Shown here: in pieces, positions 23,685 through 32,967 of the stretch
Position numbering within the stretch: position 1 is the stretch's first letter
Layout of the letters: each line of letters opens with the position of its first letter
NCBI GenBank assembly: GCA_030041215.1
Contig: JASHOH010000146.1
Span: forward strand, 1-52,021
DNA from: Candidatus Sulfotelmatobacter sp.
GTDB lineage: Bacteria; Acidobacteriota; Terriglobia; Terriglobales; Acidobacteriaceae
Direction of reading: 5' to 3'
Length of the DNA: 52,021 bases
Notes under the pieces: generated by a model
Seen by the model: only the letters and a program-made list of their open reading frames with translations
What the model was told of the DNA's origin: nothing
The model's database searches: none
Translations under genes and position numbers: made by a program

Positions 23685-25007
23685 ATGGCTTACCTGGTTT
23701 CCCATCCCGACGAGGTAAAGATCGTCTCCCGGCGATTCGGGCAGGGTGCGGCCAATCTCGACCGCTACCTCGAGCTTGACGGCTACAAGGCCGTGCAAAA
23801 GGCGCTGGCGATGGAGCCCGACGCGATCATCAATGAAGTCAAAAACTCCGGTTTGCGCGGCCGCGGAGGTGCGGGCTTTTCGGCCGGGATGAAGTGGTCG
23901 TTCGTTCCCAAGCAATCGGCCAAACCGAAATACGTTCTCTGCAACGGAGACGAGAGCGAGCCCGGCACCTGCAAAGACCGTCTGATCTTCGAACACGATC
24001 CGCATTCCGTGATCGAAGGTGTCACGATCGCAGCCCTGGCCGTTGGGGCGCAGACCGGCTACATCTACATTCGCGGCGAGTATCGTTATCTGTCGGTCAT
24101 CATGCAGAAGGCGCTGCGTGATGCCTACGCGCGCGGCTTTCTGGGAAAGAACATTTTCGGCAGCGGGCGCAACCTCGATATCTACTGGCATGGCGGCGCG
24201 GGGGCATACGAAGTGGGTGAAGAATCCGCGCTGATGGAATCACTCGAGGGCAAGCGGGGCATTCCGCGCATTCGTCCGCCCTTCCCTGCTGTGGTCGGCC
24301 TTTGGGGCGGTCCCACGGTCATCAACAATGCCGAAACTCTCGCCAGCGTTCCCCACATTATTCTCGGGGGAGCGGAGTGGTTTGCCCGTCTCGGCCCGCC
24401 CAAAAACGGCGGCACGCGGCTGTTCTGCCTGAGCGGCAATCTCAACATGCCCGGCGTCTACGAACTGCCGATGGGTTACAACCTGAAGAAGATGGTCTAT
24501 GACGTGGGAGGCGGCATTCCCAATGGGCGCAGGCTGAAAGCCGTCGTCCCAGGCGGATCATCCACGCCATGTCTCACGGCCGACGAGATCGACGTCAATA
24601 TGGATTTTGATTCTGTAGCCAAAGCCGGCTCGATGCTTGGCTCGGGCGGGGTGGTCGTGATCGACGATGCGCAGTGCATCGTGAAGTTCGCGCTGCGCAC
24701 GATGAAGTTTTATCAGCACGAAAGCTGCGGATGGTGCATTCCCTGCCGCGAAGGAACTGACTGGTTGAAGAAAACGTTGCTGCGTTTTCACGCCGGCGGA
24801 GGCCTGAAGAAAGACATCGACAACATGCAGTACTTGGCGGAAAACATGCTTGGACGGACGTTCTGTCCATTAGGCGATGCCGCGGCAATGCCGATGATTG
24901 CTTTTGTAAAGAAATTCAGAAAGGAATTTGAAGATCACCTGGAAGGCAGGCCGTGCCCGTACGAAAAGGAAGGCGCGGTCGAGCAGTTGCCGGTCTTCGC
25001 TCACTAA
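23685..25007 (+). CDS. nuoF: NADH-quinone oxidoreductase subunit F (51-kDa type)
   Basis: A 440-aa subunit that binds NADH and FMN and carries the N3 [4Fe-4S] cluster. Visible motifs: RGRGGAGFSAGMKW (NADH/FMN glycine loop), CNGDESEPGTCKDR, GAGAYEVGEESALMESLEG, and the cluster ligands C348, C351, C354 (ESCGWCIPCREG) and C394 (TFCPLGDA). Length is typical. The ATG has no recognisable Shine-Dalgarno: the immediately preceding bases are the right arm of the 7-bp repeat hairpin, so initiation may depend on coupling or on that structure. Confidence 0.96.
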   Translation: MAYLVSHPDEVKIVSRRFGQGAANLDRYLELDGYKAVQKALAMEPDAIINEVKNSGLRGRGGAGFSAGMKWSFVPKQSAKPKYVLCNGDESEPGTCKDRLIFEHDPHSVIEGVTIAALAVGAQTGYIYIRGEYRYLSVIMQKALRDAYARGFLGKNIFGSGRNLDIYWHGGAGAYEVGEESALMESLEGKRGIPRIRPPFPAVVGLWGGPTVINNAETLASVPHIILGGAEWFARLGPPKNGGTRLFCLSGNLNMPGVYELPMGYNLKKMVYDVGGGIPNGRRLKAVVPGGSSTPCLTADEIDVNMDFDSVAKAGSMLGSGGVVVIDDAQCIVKFALRTMKFYQHESCGWCIPCREGTDWLKKTLLRFHAGGGLKKDIDNMQYLAENMLGRTFCPLGDAAAMPMIAFVKKFRKEFEDHLEGRPCPYEKEGAVEQLPVFAH

Positions 25008-25012
25008 TTTCG

Positions 25013-27370
25013 ATGCCCGAAGTAACACTCACAGTTGACGGCAAAAAGATCACGGCTCCGGCCGGGACGCTTCTCATTGAAGCCTGCAAGTCAGTCGGCA
25101 TCGAAGTGCCTTCATTCTGCTATTACCCGAACTTGTCTCTTCAGGGCGCATGCCGCATGTGCCTCGTGAAAATCGAGAAGATGCCCAAGCTGCAAACAGC
25201 CTGCACTACTGTAGTTAGCGAAGGCATGGTAGTCACCACCGACAGCGACGAGATCAAGCAGGCACGAAAGTCGATGCTCGAGCTTTTGCTCGGCAACCAT
25301 CCGCTCGATTGCCCGGTCTGCGATGCTGGCGGCGAGTGCGAACTGCAGGACATGACGTTTTCCTATGGCGCAGCCGAGTCGAAGTTCATGGAGGCCAAGA
25401 ACCACAGAGATGAACAGCAGTGGTCGCCGGTGGTGTTCTTCGACCGTCCGCGCTGCATTTTGTGCTACCGCTGCGTGCGGGTGTGCGGCGAGGGCATGGA
25501 TGTGTGGGCGCTCGGTGTGCAGAACCGCGGCGTGAGCTCGATCATTGCGCCGAATAAGGAAGATCACGTCGAGTGCGAAGAGTGCGGCATGTGCATCGAC
25601 ATCTGTCCCGTCGGCGCGCTCACCTCTGGTGCGTACCGCTACAAAACGCGTCCGTGGGAAATGAAGCATGTCGGCACGACATGCACTCACTGCGGCGATG
25701 GCTGCAAAACGACGCTGGGTGTGCGCCGCGCCGATACGGGCATGGAGATCGTTCGCGGCGACAATCGCGACAAGAGCGGAACGAACGGCGACTTCCTCTG
25801 CATTAAGGGGCGCTACGCCTTCGACTTCGCCCATCACGAAGACCGCTTGATGCAGCCCTTGATTCGAAAGAACGGCAAGCTGACCCCGGCGACGTGGGCG
25901 GAAGCGTTGGCGCTAGTGGGAAAGAAGTTTGGCGAGATTTGCGATCGCGAAGGCGGTCAGGCCATCGGAGTTGTTGGCTCTACGCGGATAACGAACGAAG
26001 AAGCCTATCTGCTCTCGAAGTTCGCCCGCGTTGTCCTGGGCACAAACAACGTCGATCACCACCGCACTGCCGACTTCCCCGCATTCGCCGCCGCACTGCG
26101 AGGCAAACCCGGCGCTACGGCCAGCATGGCCGACGTTTTCACGGCTCCAGCGATTCTGCTAATCGGCAACGATCCGACTGAGCAGCACCCGCTGCTCGCG
26201 TGGCAAATTCGCAATAACGTTCGCCTGCACGGCGCGCCGCTCTATGCCATCAATTCGAGGCCGATCAAGCTGCGGCGGCAGGCAACGCAATTCCTGCAAA
26301 TTTCACCTGGAACGGAAACTCAGCTCGCCGATTTCATGGCCGGTTCAAACGACGCAGCCGACGCGCTTGTTTCACCATCGACTAGTAAAGATGCATGGCT
26401 TGCCCTGCGCGACAAACTGAAAACCGAACAGAATCTCGTCATCATCTTCGGATCGGAACTTCGCGGCGCCGCAGTTGCGGAGCTCGTTAAGTTTGGCGCT
26501 TCGGTTTCGGGGGCAAAGTTCACTTGCCTCGGCGATTACGCCAATTCGCACGGTGCAGCCGATATGGGTCTCTACCCCGACCTGCTGCCCGGATATCATC
26601 CGATTACTGGATCCAGCGAGTTTCATCGCGAATGGGGCCGCGTTCCGCAGTCGGCCGGGCTCGACTTGCCCGGCATGATTAGAGCCGGAAAATCAGGAAC
26701 ACTGAAAGCGTTGTACGTAGTTGGATCAAACCCCATTAGCCGGCTCAACATCGACCCGTTTGTTTTCTCGAACGCATTCGTGGTCGTGCAGGACATGTTT
26801 CTCACCGAAACCGCCACAATGGCAGACGTTGTCCTACCCGCTGCTAATGCCTACGAAAAATCCGGAACGTTCACGAACACCTGCGGCGATCTGCAACTGG
26901 TCAAGAAGGCCGGCGAAGTGACTGGACTCAAAGGTGATTTCGAAATCATCGTGCGCATCGCCGACGCCATGGGCTTTGACGTTCACAAGTTGGTTCCGTT
27001 CGGTCGTGGCACTCAGGCGGACATGGGCCAGACGCGCGGCGCGCAATCGGGCGAGGCCGACCGCCATGCCGTGTGGCTGGAAGCGCGCGGTCTGGAACCA
27101 AAGATGAGCCCATTCGACCCTATGGCCATTCTTGATGAAATTCAGCGGTTGGTGCCCGGCTACGACGTTTCGCGCATGAATCTGCTGGCCGGAAACAGCC
27201 AGCACACTTCACTTGCGCAGGCTGGAGCCGGCGCGGCGCACAAGCCGGAATTGATTTCCTCGGCCAACGATAATCTTTTCACCTCGGGCACACTCGGACG
27301 CTATTCACACGCGTTACAGTCAGTCATCGAAAGCCATGAGGCCAAGCATTCGGAAGTCGCTGCAGATTGA
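25013..27370 (+). CDS. nuoG: NADH-quinone oxidoreductase subunit G (75-kDa type)
   Basis: A 785-aa Fe-S subunit. Ligands visible: N1b C36, C47, C50, C64; N5 H96, C100, C103, C109; the N4 and adjacent Cys sets C148/151/154/158 and C188/191/194/198; and the distal N7 set C224, C227, C231, C263, found only in some bacteria. The rest is a molybdopterin-oxidoreductase-like domain without a retained cofactor. The start at 25013 (MPEVTLTV) is 5 bp after the nuoF stop; an open upstream extension overlaps nuoF. The last ~60 residues are low complexity. Confidence 0.95.
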   Translation: MPEVTLTVDGKKITAPAGTLLIEACKSVGIEVPSFCYYPNLSLQGACRMCLVKIEKMPKLQTACTTVVSEGMVVTTDSDEIKQARKSMLELLLGNHPLDCPVCDAGGECELQDMTFSYGAAESKFMEAKNHRDEQQWSPVVFFDRPRCILCYRCVRVCGEGMDVWALGVQNRGVSSIIAPNKEDHVECEECGMCIDICPVGALTSGAYRYKTRPWEMKHVGTTCTHCGDGCKTTLGVRRADTGMEIVRGDNRDKSGTNGDFLCIKGRYAFDFAHHEDRLMQPLIRKNGKLTPATWAEALALVGKKFGEICDREGGQAIGVVGSTRITNEEAYLLSKFARVVLGTNNVDHHRTADFPAFAAALRGKPGATASMADVFTAPAILLIGNDPTEQHPLLAWQIRNNVRLHGAPLYAINSRPIKLRRQATQFLQISPGTETQLADFMAGSNDAADALVSPSTSKDAWLALRDKLKTEQNLVIIFGSELRGAAVAELVKFGASVSGAKFTCLGDYANSHGAADMGLYPDLLPGYHPITGSSEFHREWGRVPQSAGLDLPGMIRAGKSGTLKALYVVGSNPISRLNIDPFVFSNAFVVVQDMFLTETATMADVVLPAANAYEKSGTFTNTCGDLQLVKKAGEVTGLKGDFEIIVRIADAMGFDVHKLVPFGRGTQADMGQTRGAQSGEADRHAVWLEARGLEPKMSPFDPMAILDEIQRLVPGYDVSRMNLLAGNSQHTSLAQAGAGAAHKPELISSANDNLFTSGTLGRYSHALQSVIESHEAKHSEVAAD

Positions 27371-27478
27371 AGAAATTGTGTAATTGGGTAATCGGGTTTT
27401 TGTAATTTTGTACGCCGCGATCTGGAGCTGTTTGTTTCTTAAATTACGAAATTACCCGATTACAAAATTACAAAATCG
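27371..27478. repeat. Inverted pair of degenerate 8-bp tandem repeats between nuoG and nuoH
   Basis: The left arm (27371-27412) has units of the GTAATTGG/GTAATCGG type and TAATTTTG. The right arm (27441-27478) has AAATTACG, AAATTACC, CGATTACA, AAATTACA, AAATCG. The arms are largely complementary and flank a ~28-bp centre. The repeat fills almost all of the 119-bp gap and belongs to the same family as the element upstream of nuoA. Confidence 0.8.
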
Positions 27479-27489
27479 AAAGGCCTGCT

Positions 27490-28521
27490 TTGCCGGTTCA
27501 CGTATTCATCATCGCTTCGTTAATCAAGTCGGTGATCGTTCTGCTCGTCCTGCTTACGGGGGTTGCCTACTCGGTTTGGCTGGAACGCAAGGTCGTGGGG
27601 CACATTCAGAATCGCTGGGGGCCGACGCGCGTCGGACCGTTCGGCCTGCTGCAACCGCTCGCCGACGGGCTGAAGTTCATATTCAAAGAAGATCTGACTC
27701 CGCCGCATGTCTATCGGCCGCTATTCCTGGCAGCTCCGATGATTGCCCTGATCTTCGCGCTGACTTCGATCTCGGTGATCCCATTCGGAAATTCCATTAC
27801 CGTCAGTGGTTATAGCATTCCGCTGCAAATCACCGACGTCAACATTGGCCTTCTCATGATTCTCGGCATCACTTCGATGGGCGTCTATGGTGTTGCTCTT
27901 GCGGGGTGGTCGTCGAACAATAAGTATTCTCTTCTCGGCGGACTGCGCGCCAGCGCGCAGATGGTCAGCTATGAAATCGCGCTCGGGCTTTCACTTGTTG
28001 GAGTCTTGATCCAATCCGGCAGTTTCAGCCTGCGAACCATCGTTGACGCGCAAGGCGGGCACTTCTGGGGGTTCATTCCCCGCTGGAACATTTTTCATGG
28101 CCAGTTGATCGGCTTTTTTATTTATTTGATGGCAGCCTTCGCCGAAACCAATCGCGTTCCGTTCGACCTGCCGGAAGCCGAAAGCGAGCTGGTCGCCGGA
28201 TATCACACCGAATACAGCGCCATGAAATTCGCCGCGTTCTTCATGGCCGAGTACGCCAACATGATTACGGTTGGTTGCCTGGCCACGTTGCTGTTTTTCG
28301 GAGGATGGCACGGTCCTATTGGGGGACCACCCTGGGTGCAGGCCTTGCTGCCCGTGTTCTGGTTTGTGGTGAAAGTGGTCTGCTTTATTTTTCTCTATAT
28401 CTGGGTGCGCGGGACGCTGCCGCGCCTCCGCTACGATCAACTGATGTCGTTCGGCTGGAAGTTTCTGCTGCCGCTGGCGATCGTGAATCTGATTGCGACG
28501 GCAATCGCAGTGGTCTGGTAG
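27490..28521 (+). CDS. nuoH: NADH-quinone oxidoreductase subunit H
   Basis: A 343-aa membrane subunit with about eight TM helices, forming the quinone channel and the link to the peripheral arm. Signature segments WLERKVVGHIQNRWGPTRVGPFGLLQPLADGLKF and AETNRVPFDLPEAESELVAGYHTEYS are intact, including the charged quinone-site loop. The start appears to be a TTG at 27490 with an AAAGG site about 8 bp upstream. It is followed by nuoJ, not nuoI, after a 96-bp spacer with heptamer repeats. Confidence 0.94.
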   Translation: MPVHVFIIASLIKSVIVLLVLLTGVAYSVWLERKVVGHIQNRWGPTRVGPFGLLQPLADGLKFIFKEDLTPPHVYRPLFLAAPMIALIFALTSISVIPFGNSITVSGYSIPLQITDVNIGLLMILGITSMGVYGVALAGWSSNNKYSLLGGLRASAQMVSYEIALGLSLVGVLIQSGSFSLRTIVDAQGGHFWGFIPRWNIFHGQLIGFFIYLMAAFAETNRVPFDLPEAESELVAGYHTEYSAMKFAAFFMAEYANMITVGCLATLLFFGGWHGPIGGPPWVQALLPVFWFVVKVVCFIFLYIWVRGTLPRLRYDQLMSFGWKFLLPLAIVNLIATAIAVVW

Positions 28522-28525
28522 CAAT

Positions 28526-28614
28526 CAGTACCCAGAACCCAGTTTTCAAAGGTGCAGGAATCTGGGCGCAATAGGACTTGACGGTGTTTCTGGGTACTGG
28601 CAACTGGTTACTAG
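28526..28614. repeat. Inverted heptamer-repeat element between nuoH and nuoJ
   Basis: Left arm 28526-28546: CAGTACC, CAGAACC, CAGTTTT. Right arm 28587-28614: TTTCTGG, GTACTGG, CAACTGG, TTACTAG. A perfect 12-bp inverted repeat is embedded, CAGTACCCAGAA (28526-28537) with TTCTGGGTACTG (28588-28599). The right arm stops 3 bp before the nuoJ ATG. Confidence 0.85.
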
Positions 28615-28617
28615 CTT

Positions 28618-29136
28618 ATGAGTCTTCATCTCATATTATTTCTCGTGTTCGGAGCGATATGCGTGGCAGGGGCCGTCAACCTGCTCGTGCAGCGGCATCC
28701 GATCAATAGCGCGCTGTCGCTCATTGCCGTGATGGCCGCTCTCGCTGGCGAATATTTGTTGCTCGGCGCGGAGTTTGTCGCCGCCATTCAGGTGATCGTC
28801 TACGCGGGCGCGATCATGGTCCTTTTCGTTTTCGTCATCATGCTGCTCAATGCGGGTGAAGAGGAAGAAACAAAGGGCAGCCGCGTGGCTTCTCTTTTTG
28901 GCGTCCCCGGCATGTTGACGGGTGCTGTGCTGATGGCCTGGGTTGTGTTGCGGCGCTCAGGCACGGAGCCGGTTTCCATCGGCGCTCTGCCCGGCCATCC
29001 TACAGAGATCGCGCATTTGCTGTTTCACGATTTTCTGTTGCCGTTTGAAGTCACGTCCGTGTTGATTCTCATCGCCATCATGGGCGCCGTGGTGCTGGCC
29101 AGCAAGCCGGAGGCCACAGAAAGGAAGGCCGACTGA
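28618..29136 (+). CDS. nuoJ: NADH-quinone oxidoreductase subunit J
   Basis: A 172-aa membrane subunit with five TM helices. The conserved [28 protein letters not shown] segment (with the TM3 pi-bulge region) is intact, and the family's usual C-terminal helix ([19 protein letters not shown]) follows. There is no clear Shine-Dalgarno: TTACTAGCTT precedes the ATG and belongs to the right arm of the repeat hairpin. The stop overlaps the nuoK start (TGATG). Confidence 0.95.
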   Translation: MSLHLILFLVFGAICVAGAVNLLVQRHPINSALSLIAVMAALAGEYLLLGAEFVAAIQVIVYAGAIMVLFVFVIMLLNAGEEEETKGSRVASLFGVPGMLTGAVLMAWVVLRRSGTEPVSIGALPGHPTEIAHLLFHDFLLPFEVTSVLILIAIMGAVVLASKPEATERKAD

Positions 29137-29438
29137 TGGTGCCCTTGTCCTATTACCTTTTTCTTAGCGGATTTCTTTTTACTTGTGGCGTCGTAGGATT
29201 TTTGATCAAGCGCAACATCATCACCATTTTCATGTCGATCGAGCTGATGCTGAACGGAGTGAATCTCTCGTTCGTAGCCTTCGCCGCGCACTGGCGCGCG
29301 TTGGCTGGGCAAGTTTTTGTCTTCTTCGTGATGGTCGTAGCCGCCGCTGAAGCTGCTGTCGGCCTCGCGATCATCATCGCTGTCTTCCGCACCCGCGAAA
29401 CTTTGAACGTGGATCAGGTGAACCTGCTTAAACTATGA
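29136..29438 (+). CDS. nuoK: NADH-quinone oxidoreductase subunit K
   Basis: A 100-aa membrane subunit with three TM helices. The membrane-embedded Glu residues of the MrpC-like proton path lie in [15 protein letters not shown] and [16 protein letters not shown]. It overlaps nuoJ by 1 bp and nuoL by 4 bp (ATGA), showing tight translational coupling. Confidence 0.95.
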   Translation: MVPLSYYLFLSGFLFTCGVVGFLIKRNIITIFMSIELMLNGVNLSFVAFAAHWRALAGQVFVFFVMVVAAAEAAVGLAIIIAVFRTRETLNVDQVNLLKL

Positions 29439-31453
29439 ACCCGAACCTGAATCTCTGGCTGATTCCCGTTCTGCCGCTGGCGGGAGCGGCGATCAACGGC
29501 TTTTTCGGCAAGAAGTCTTCACGCCAGGCCATAACAATCGTCGCACTCTTCTTTTGCGGCGCGGCCTTCGCATGCGCGCTTTGGGTTGCAGCTCGCTTTT
29601 CGTCTTTGTCTCTTCCCTATCAGGAATTTTTCGCGCACTGGATCCGCTCTGGCCCATTCTCCGCTGACTTTTCTTTCTATCTCGACCAGCTTTCGCTCGT
29701 GATGCTGCTCGTCGTCACCGGCGTTGGCTTTCTCATCCACATCTATTCCGTCGGCTACATGTGCGATGACCCAGGCTACTACCGCTTCTTCAGCTATCTG
29801 AACCTGTTCATGTTCTTCATGCTGACGCTGGTATTGTCCGGCAATTATCTGCAGATGTTCATCGGCTGGGAGGGCGTCGGCCTCGCGTCATATCTCTTGA
29901 TCGGATACTGGTTCACGAAAGATTCAGCCGCATCGGCTGGCAAAAAAGCATTCATCGTGAACCGTGTAGGCGACTTCGGATTCCTGATCGCACTTTTCCT
30001 GCTGATCAAGCACTTCGGCTCGCTCAACTTCACTCAAGTCTTCGACGCCGTTAAGCCCATCTCTCCGGAAACTGCCGGCGTGGGACTGCTCACTACGATT
30101 GGCATTCTGCTCATGGTTGGCGCGTGCGGGAAATCGGCACAGATCCCGCTCTACGTGTGGCTGCCCGACGCCATGGAAGGTCCCACGCCCGTTTCAGCTT
30201 TAATTCATGCGGCGACCATGGTGACTGCCGGTGTCTACATGGTTGCTCGTTCGCATGTGATCTTCGAGCGGGCGCCAATCGCGCTGACCGTGGTCGCCAT
30301 TATCGGAACGCTCACGGCATTTTTCGCGGCCACGATCGGCATCGCGCAAACCGATATCAAGAGAGTTCTTGCCTACTCCACGGTTTCCCAGCTCGGCTAT
30401 ATGTTCTTGGCCTGCGGCGTGGGCGCATTCTCTGCCGGCATCTTCCACCTTATGACCCACGCATTCTTCAAAGGCCTGTTGTTTCTTGCCGCTGGTTCGG
30501 TGATTCATGCCATCGGCGGCGAACAGGACATGCGCAAAATGGGTGGCCTGCGCACAAAAATCCCGTGGACCTTCTGGACCATGACTGCCGGCACACTCGC
30601 CATCGCGGGAATCCCGGGCTTCGCTGGATTTTTCAGCAAAGACGAAATCCTATGGAAGGCCTATCAAGCGAGCTGGGCTTACTGGCTCGTGGGCCTGATC
30701 ACGGCTTTTATTACCTCGTTCTATATGTTCCGCCTGTGGTTTCTGACTTTTTTCGGACAGTATCGCGGTGAAGCCGACTCTACGCGTGCAGTTCACGATG
30801 CGCATAGCGCTCACGGCCACGGCGGAATTCACGAAAGCCCCAAAGTGATGGTCATTCCGCTTGTGATTCTCGCCTTGCTTTCGGTGATTGGCGGATACGT
30901 TGGCGTCCCGAGCTCGCTCGGCGGCAACAATCACTTCGATAGATTTCTCGGCCCCGTGTTTGGCAGCACGCTCCCGGCAGAATCTCAAAACCCGGCGATA
31001 GGCGAAAAGCGCACGTCGGAAAGAGAAACTGAAGGAACCGAACCAAAGACAGAAACTTCTACTGAGCTGATGTTCACCGGGATTTCAGTTCTCGCCGCAC
31101 TGCTCGGTTTCGGCTTGGCCTGGCTGCTTTATTACCGCAGCCCCGACCTGCCCGACCGTATCGCGGCCCGCTTTTCCGTCGCATACGACACGCTCGTGCA
31201 CAAATACTATGTCGACGAGTTTTATGCGGCAGTCTTCGTCAAGCCCCTGATCAATTTCTCGACCCGCATTCTGTGGCAAGACGTCGATCGCAAGGTAATC
31301 GACGCCGCCGTGGACGACGCCGGCTATGGCGCCGAACATGTTTCTGACGACGTGCGCCATATGCAGTCAGGAAATATTCGTTCTTATGCGGGATGGGTCG
31401 CCGCCGGCTCGGCCCTGGTGATCGCCTTCATGGTCTGGATGGGGGTGCGATGA
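29435..31453 (+). CDS. nuoL: NADH-quinone oxidoreductase subunit L (antiporter-like)
   Basis: A 672-aa distal membrane subunit of complex I with the long lateral helix. It has the antiporter core ([72 protein letters not shown]), including the key Lys and Glu residues. A charged low-complexity insert (ESQNP...TETSTE, about 508-545) precedes the C-terminal helices. It overlaps nuoK by 4 bp and nuoM by 4 bp. Confidence 0.96.
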   Translation: MNPNLNLWLIPVLPLAGAAINGFFGKKSSRQAITIVALFFCGAAFACALWVAARFSSLSLPYQEFFAHWIRSGPFSADFSFYLDQLSLVMLLVVTGVGFLIHIYSVGYMCDDPGYYRFFSYLNLFMFFMLTLVLSGNYLQMFIGWEGVGLASYLLIGYWFTKDSAASAGKKAFIVNRVGDFGFLIALFLLIKHFGSLNFTQVFDAVKPISPETAGVGLLTTIGILLMVGACGKSAQIPLYVWLPDAMEGPTPVSALIHAATMVTAGVYMVARSHVIFERAPIALTVVAIIGTLTAFFAATIGIAQTDIKRVLAYSTVSQLGYMFLACGVGAFSAGIFHLMTHAFFKGLLFLAAGSVIHAIGGEQDMRKMGGLRTKIPWTFWTMTAGTLAIAGIPGFAGFFSKDEILWKAYQASWAYWLVGLITAFITSFYMFRLWFLTFFGQYRGEADSTRAVHDAHSAHGHGGIHESPKVMVIPLVILALLSVIGGYVGVPSSLGGNNHFDRFLGPVFGSTLPAESQNPAIGEKRTSERETEGTEPKTETSTELMFTGISVLAALLGFGLAWLLYYRSPDLPDRIAARFSVAYDTLVHKYYVDEFYAAVFVKPLINFSTRILWQDVDRKVIDAAVDDAGYGAEHVSDDVRHMQSGNIRSYAGWVAAGSALVIAFMVWMGVR

Positions 31454-32967
31454 ATACTGACAGCCTCAGCCCGATCATCCTAACGCTCGTCACCTTCGTG
31501 CCGCTGGCGGGCGCAATGTTGCTGCTTTTGCTCCCTCGGCGCGCTCGCGACATTCGCGTGTTTGCGCTGGTTGTATCGCTCCTTACCTTTGTTCTTTCTC
31601 TTCACCTGCCCGTCTATTTCCGTCAGCCCAGCGCCGGTTTCCAGTTCGAGATCAACAAGCCCTGGATCTCCGCGCCCAACATTCATTACCACATGGGTAT
31701 CGACGGCATCTCGCTCTGGCTGGTCGTCCTCACAACTTTTCTGACGCCGCTTTGCGTGCTTATTTCCTGGCACTCGGTAGAAGAGCGCGTGAAGGAATTT
31801 TTCATACTTCTGCTGCTGCTCGAAACGGCGCTGATCGGCGTGTTCACTTCGCTCGACCTTTTCCTCTTCTATTTTTTCTGGGAGGCCACGCTCGTCCCGA
31901 TGGCGCTGCTGATCGGCATCTTCGGCCACGAACAAAAAGTTTATGCCGCAGTGAAGTTTTTCATGTACACCATGATCGCCTCCGTTTTCATGCTGGCGGC
32001 GATCCTGTGGCTGTACGCACATACTGGCACATTCGATTTCGTCGCCATTCGCGATCTGATTACCAGCGGCGCAATTCCGAAATTTCCTACCGCCGCGAAG
32101 TGGCTCTTTCTTGGATTTTTCCTTGCCTTTGCCGTCAAGGTTCCACTCTTCCCGTTCCACACGTGGCTGCCTGACGCCCACGTTGAAGCGCCGACGGCCG
32201 GTTCCGTGCTGCTGGCCGCAGTTCTGCTGAAAATGGGCACCTATGGCTTGTTGCGCTTCAACCTTGGCCTGTTCCCTGAACAATCGCGCCAGAACGCCTG
32301 GTGGATCATGGTTCTCGCCGTCATCGGCATCATCTATGGCGCGCTGGTCGCAATGGTGCAGCCGAACATGAAAAAGCTGATCGCATATTCATCAGTGAGC
32401 CACCTCGGTTTCGTTGTGCTCGGGATTTTCAGTTTCACACAGGCGGGATTGAACGGCGCAATGTTTGTCATGCTGGCGCATGGAATCTCGACCGGCGCGT
32501 TGTTCATGCTGGCCGGCATACTGCATGAGCGGCGCCACACCTACGAGATCTCAGAGTTCGGCGGCCTCGCCTCGCCGATGCCGGTCTATGCAGCCTCATA
32601 TTTATTTATCGTGCTGGCCTCAATCGGCCTTCCCTTACTGAACGGCTTCATCGGCGAATTTCTCGTACTTAGCGGAGCGTTCCAGGCCAGGCCGGTTTAT
32701 GCCATCCTTGGCGCCACGGGCGTGATCTGGAGTGCTATTTATCTTCTCTGGATGTATCAGCGCGTCTTCTTTGGCAAAGTCACGAACGCTGTGAACAATT
32801 CTCTAACCGACCTTTCTGAGGTCGAGAAGTGGGCGGTCTGGCCTTGCGCAGTCGCGGCATTGGTCATGGGCGTCGCGCCAATTCTATGGTTGAGTGCCAT
32901 TGATTCGGCCGTGCACTCCGCACTCACGCCGTTTGTTCACGTCGCCAGCAGGATGGTGGGGCCATGA
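31450..32967 (+). CDS. nuoM: NADH-quinone oxidoreductase subunit M (antiporter-like)
   Basis: A 505-aa proton-pumping membrane subunit. FFWEATLVPMALLIGIFG, FHTWLPDAHVEAPTAGSVLLAAVLLKMGTYG and SSVSHLGFVVLG are the expected antiporter-core motifs, with the conserved Glu and Lys. The ATG at 31450 overlaps the nuoL stop (ATGA). A frame extending upstream into nuoL exists but has no support. Confidence 0.96.
   Translation: MNTDSLSPIILTLVTFVPLAGAMLLLLLPRRARDIRVFALVVSLLTFVLSLHLPVYFRQPSAGFQFEINKPWISAPNIHYHMGIDGISLWLVVLTTFLTPLCVLISWHSVEERVKEFFILLLLLETALIGVFTSLDLFLFYFFWEATLVPMALLIGIFGHEQKVYAAVKFFMYTMIASVFMLAAILWLYAHTGTFDFVAIRDLITSGAIPKFPTAAKWLFLGFFLAFAVKVPLFPFHTWLPDAHVEAPTAGSVLLAAVLLKMGTYGLLRFNLGLFPEQSRQNAWWIMVLAVIGIIYGALVAMVQPNMKKLIAYSSVSHLGFVVLGIFSFTQAGLNGAMFVMLAHGISTGALFMLAGILHERRHTYEISEFGGLASPMPVYAASYLFIVLASIGLPLLNGFIGEFLVLSGAFQARPVYAILGATGVIWSAIYLLWMYQRVFFGKVTNAVNNSLTDLSEVEKWAVWPCAVAALVMGVAPILWLSAIDSAVHSALTPFVHVASRMVGP

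Noticed and set aside
20719..28614. CRISPR-like interpretation of the nuo spacer repeats
   Set aside because: Units are 7-8 bp, contiguous, degenerate and inverted, with no unique spacers and no cas genes.
31480..32283. 267-codon minus-strand frame in nuoM
   Set aside because: Shadow of nuoM; Gln/Arg/His-rich with no recognisable fold or ribosome-binding site.
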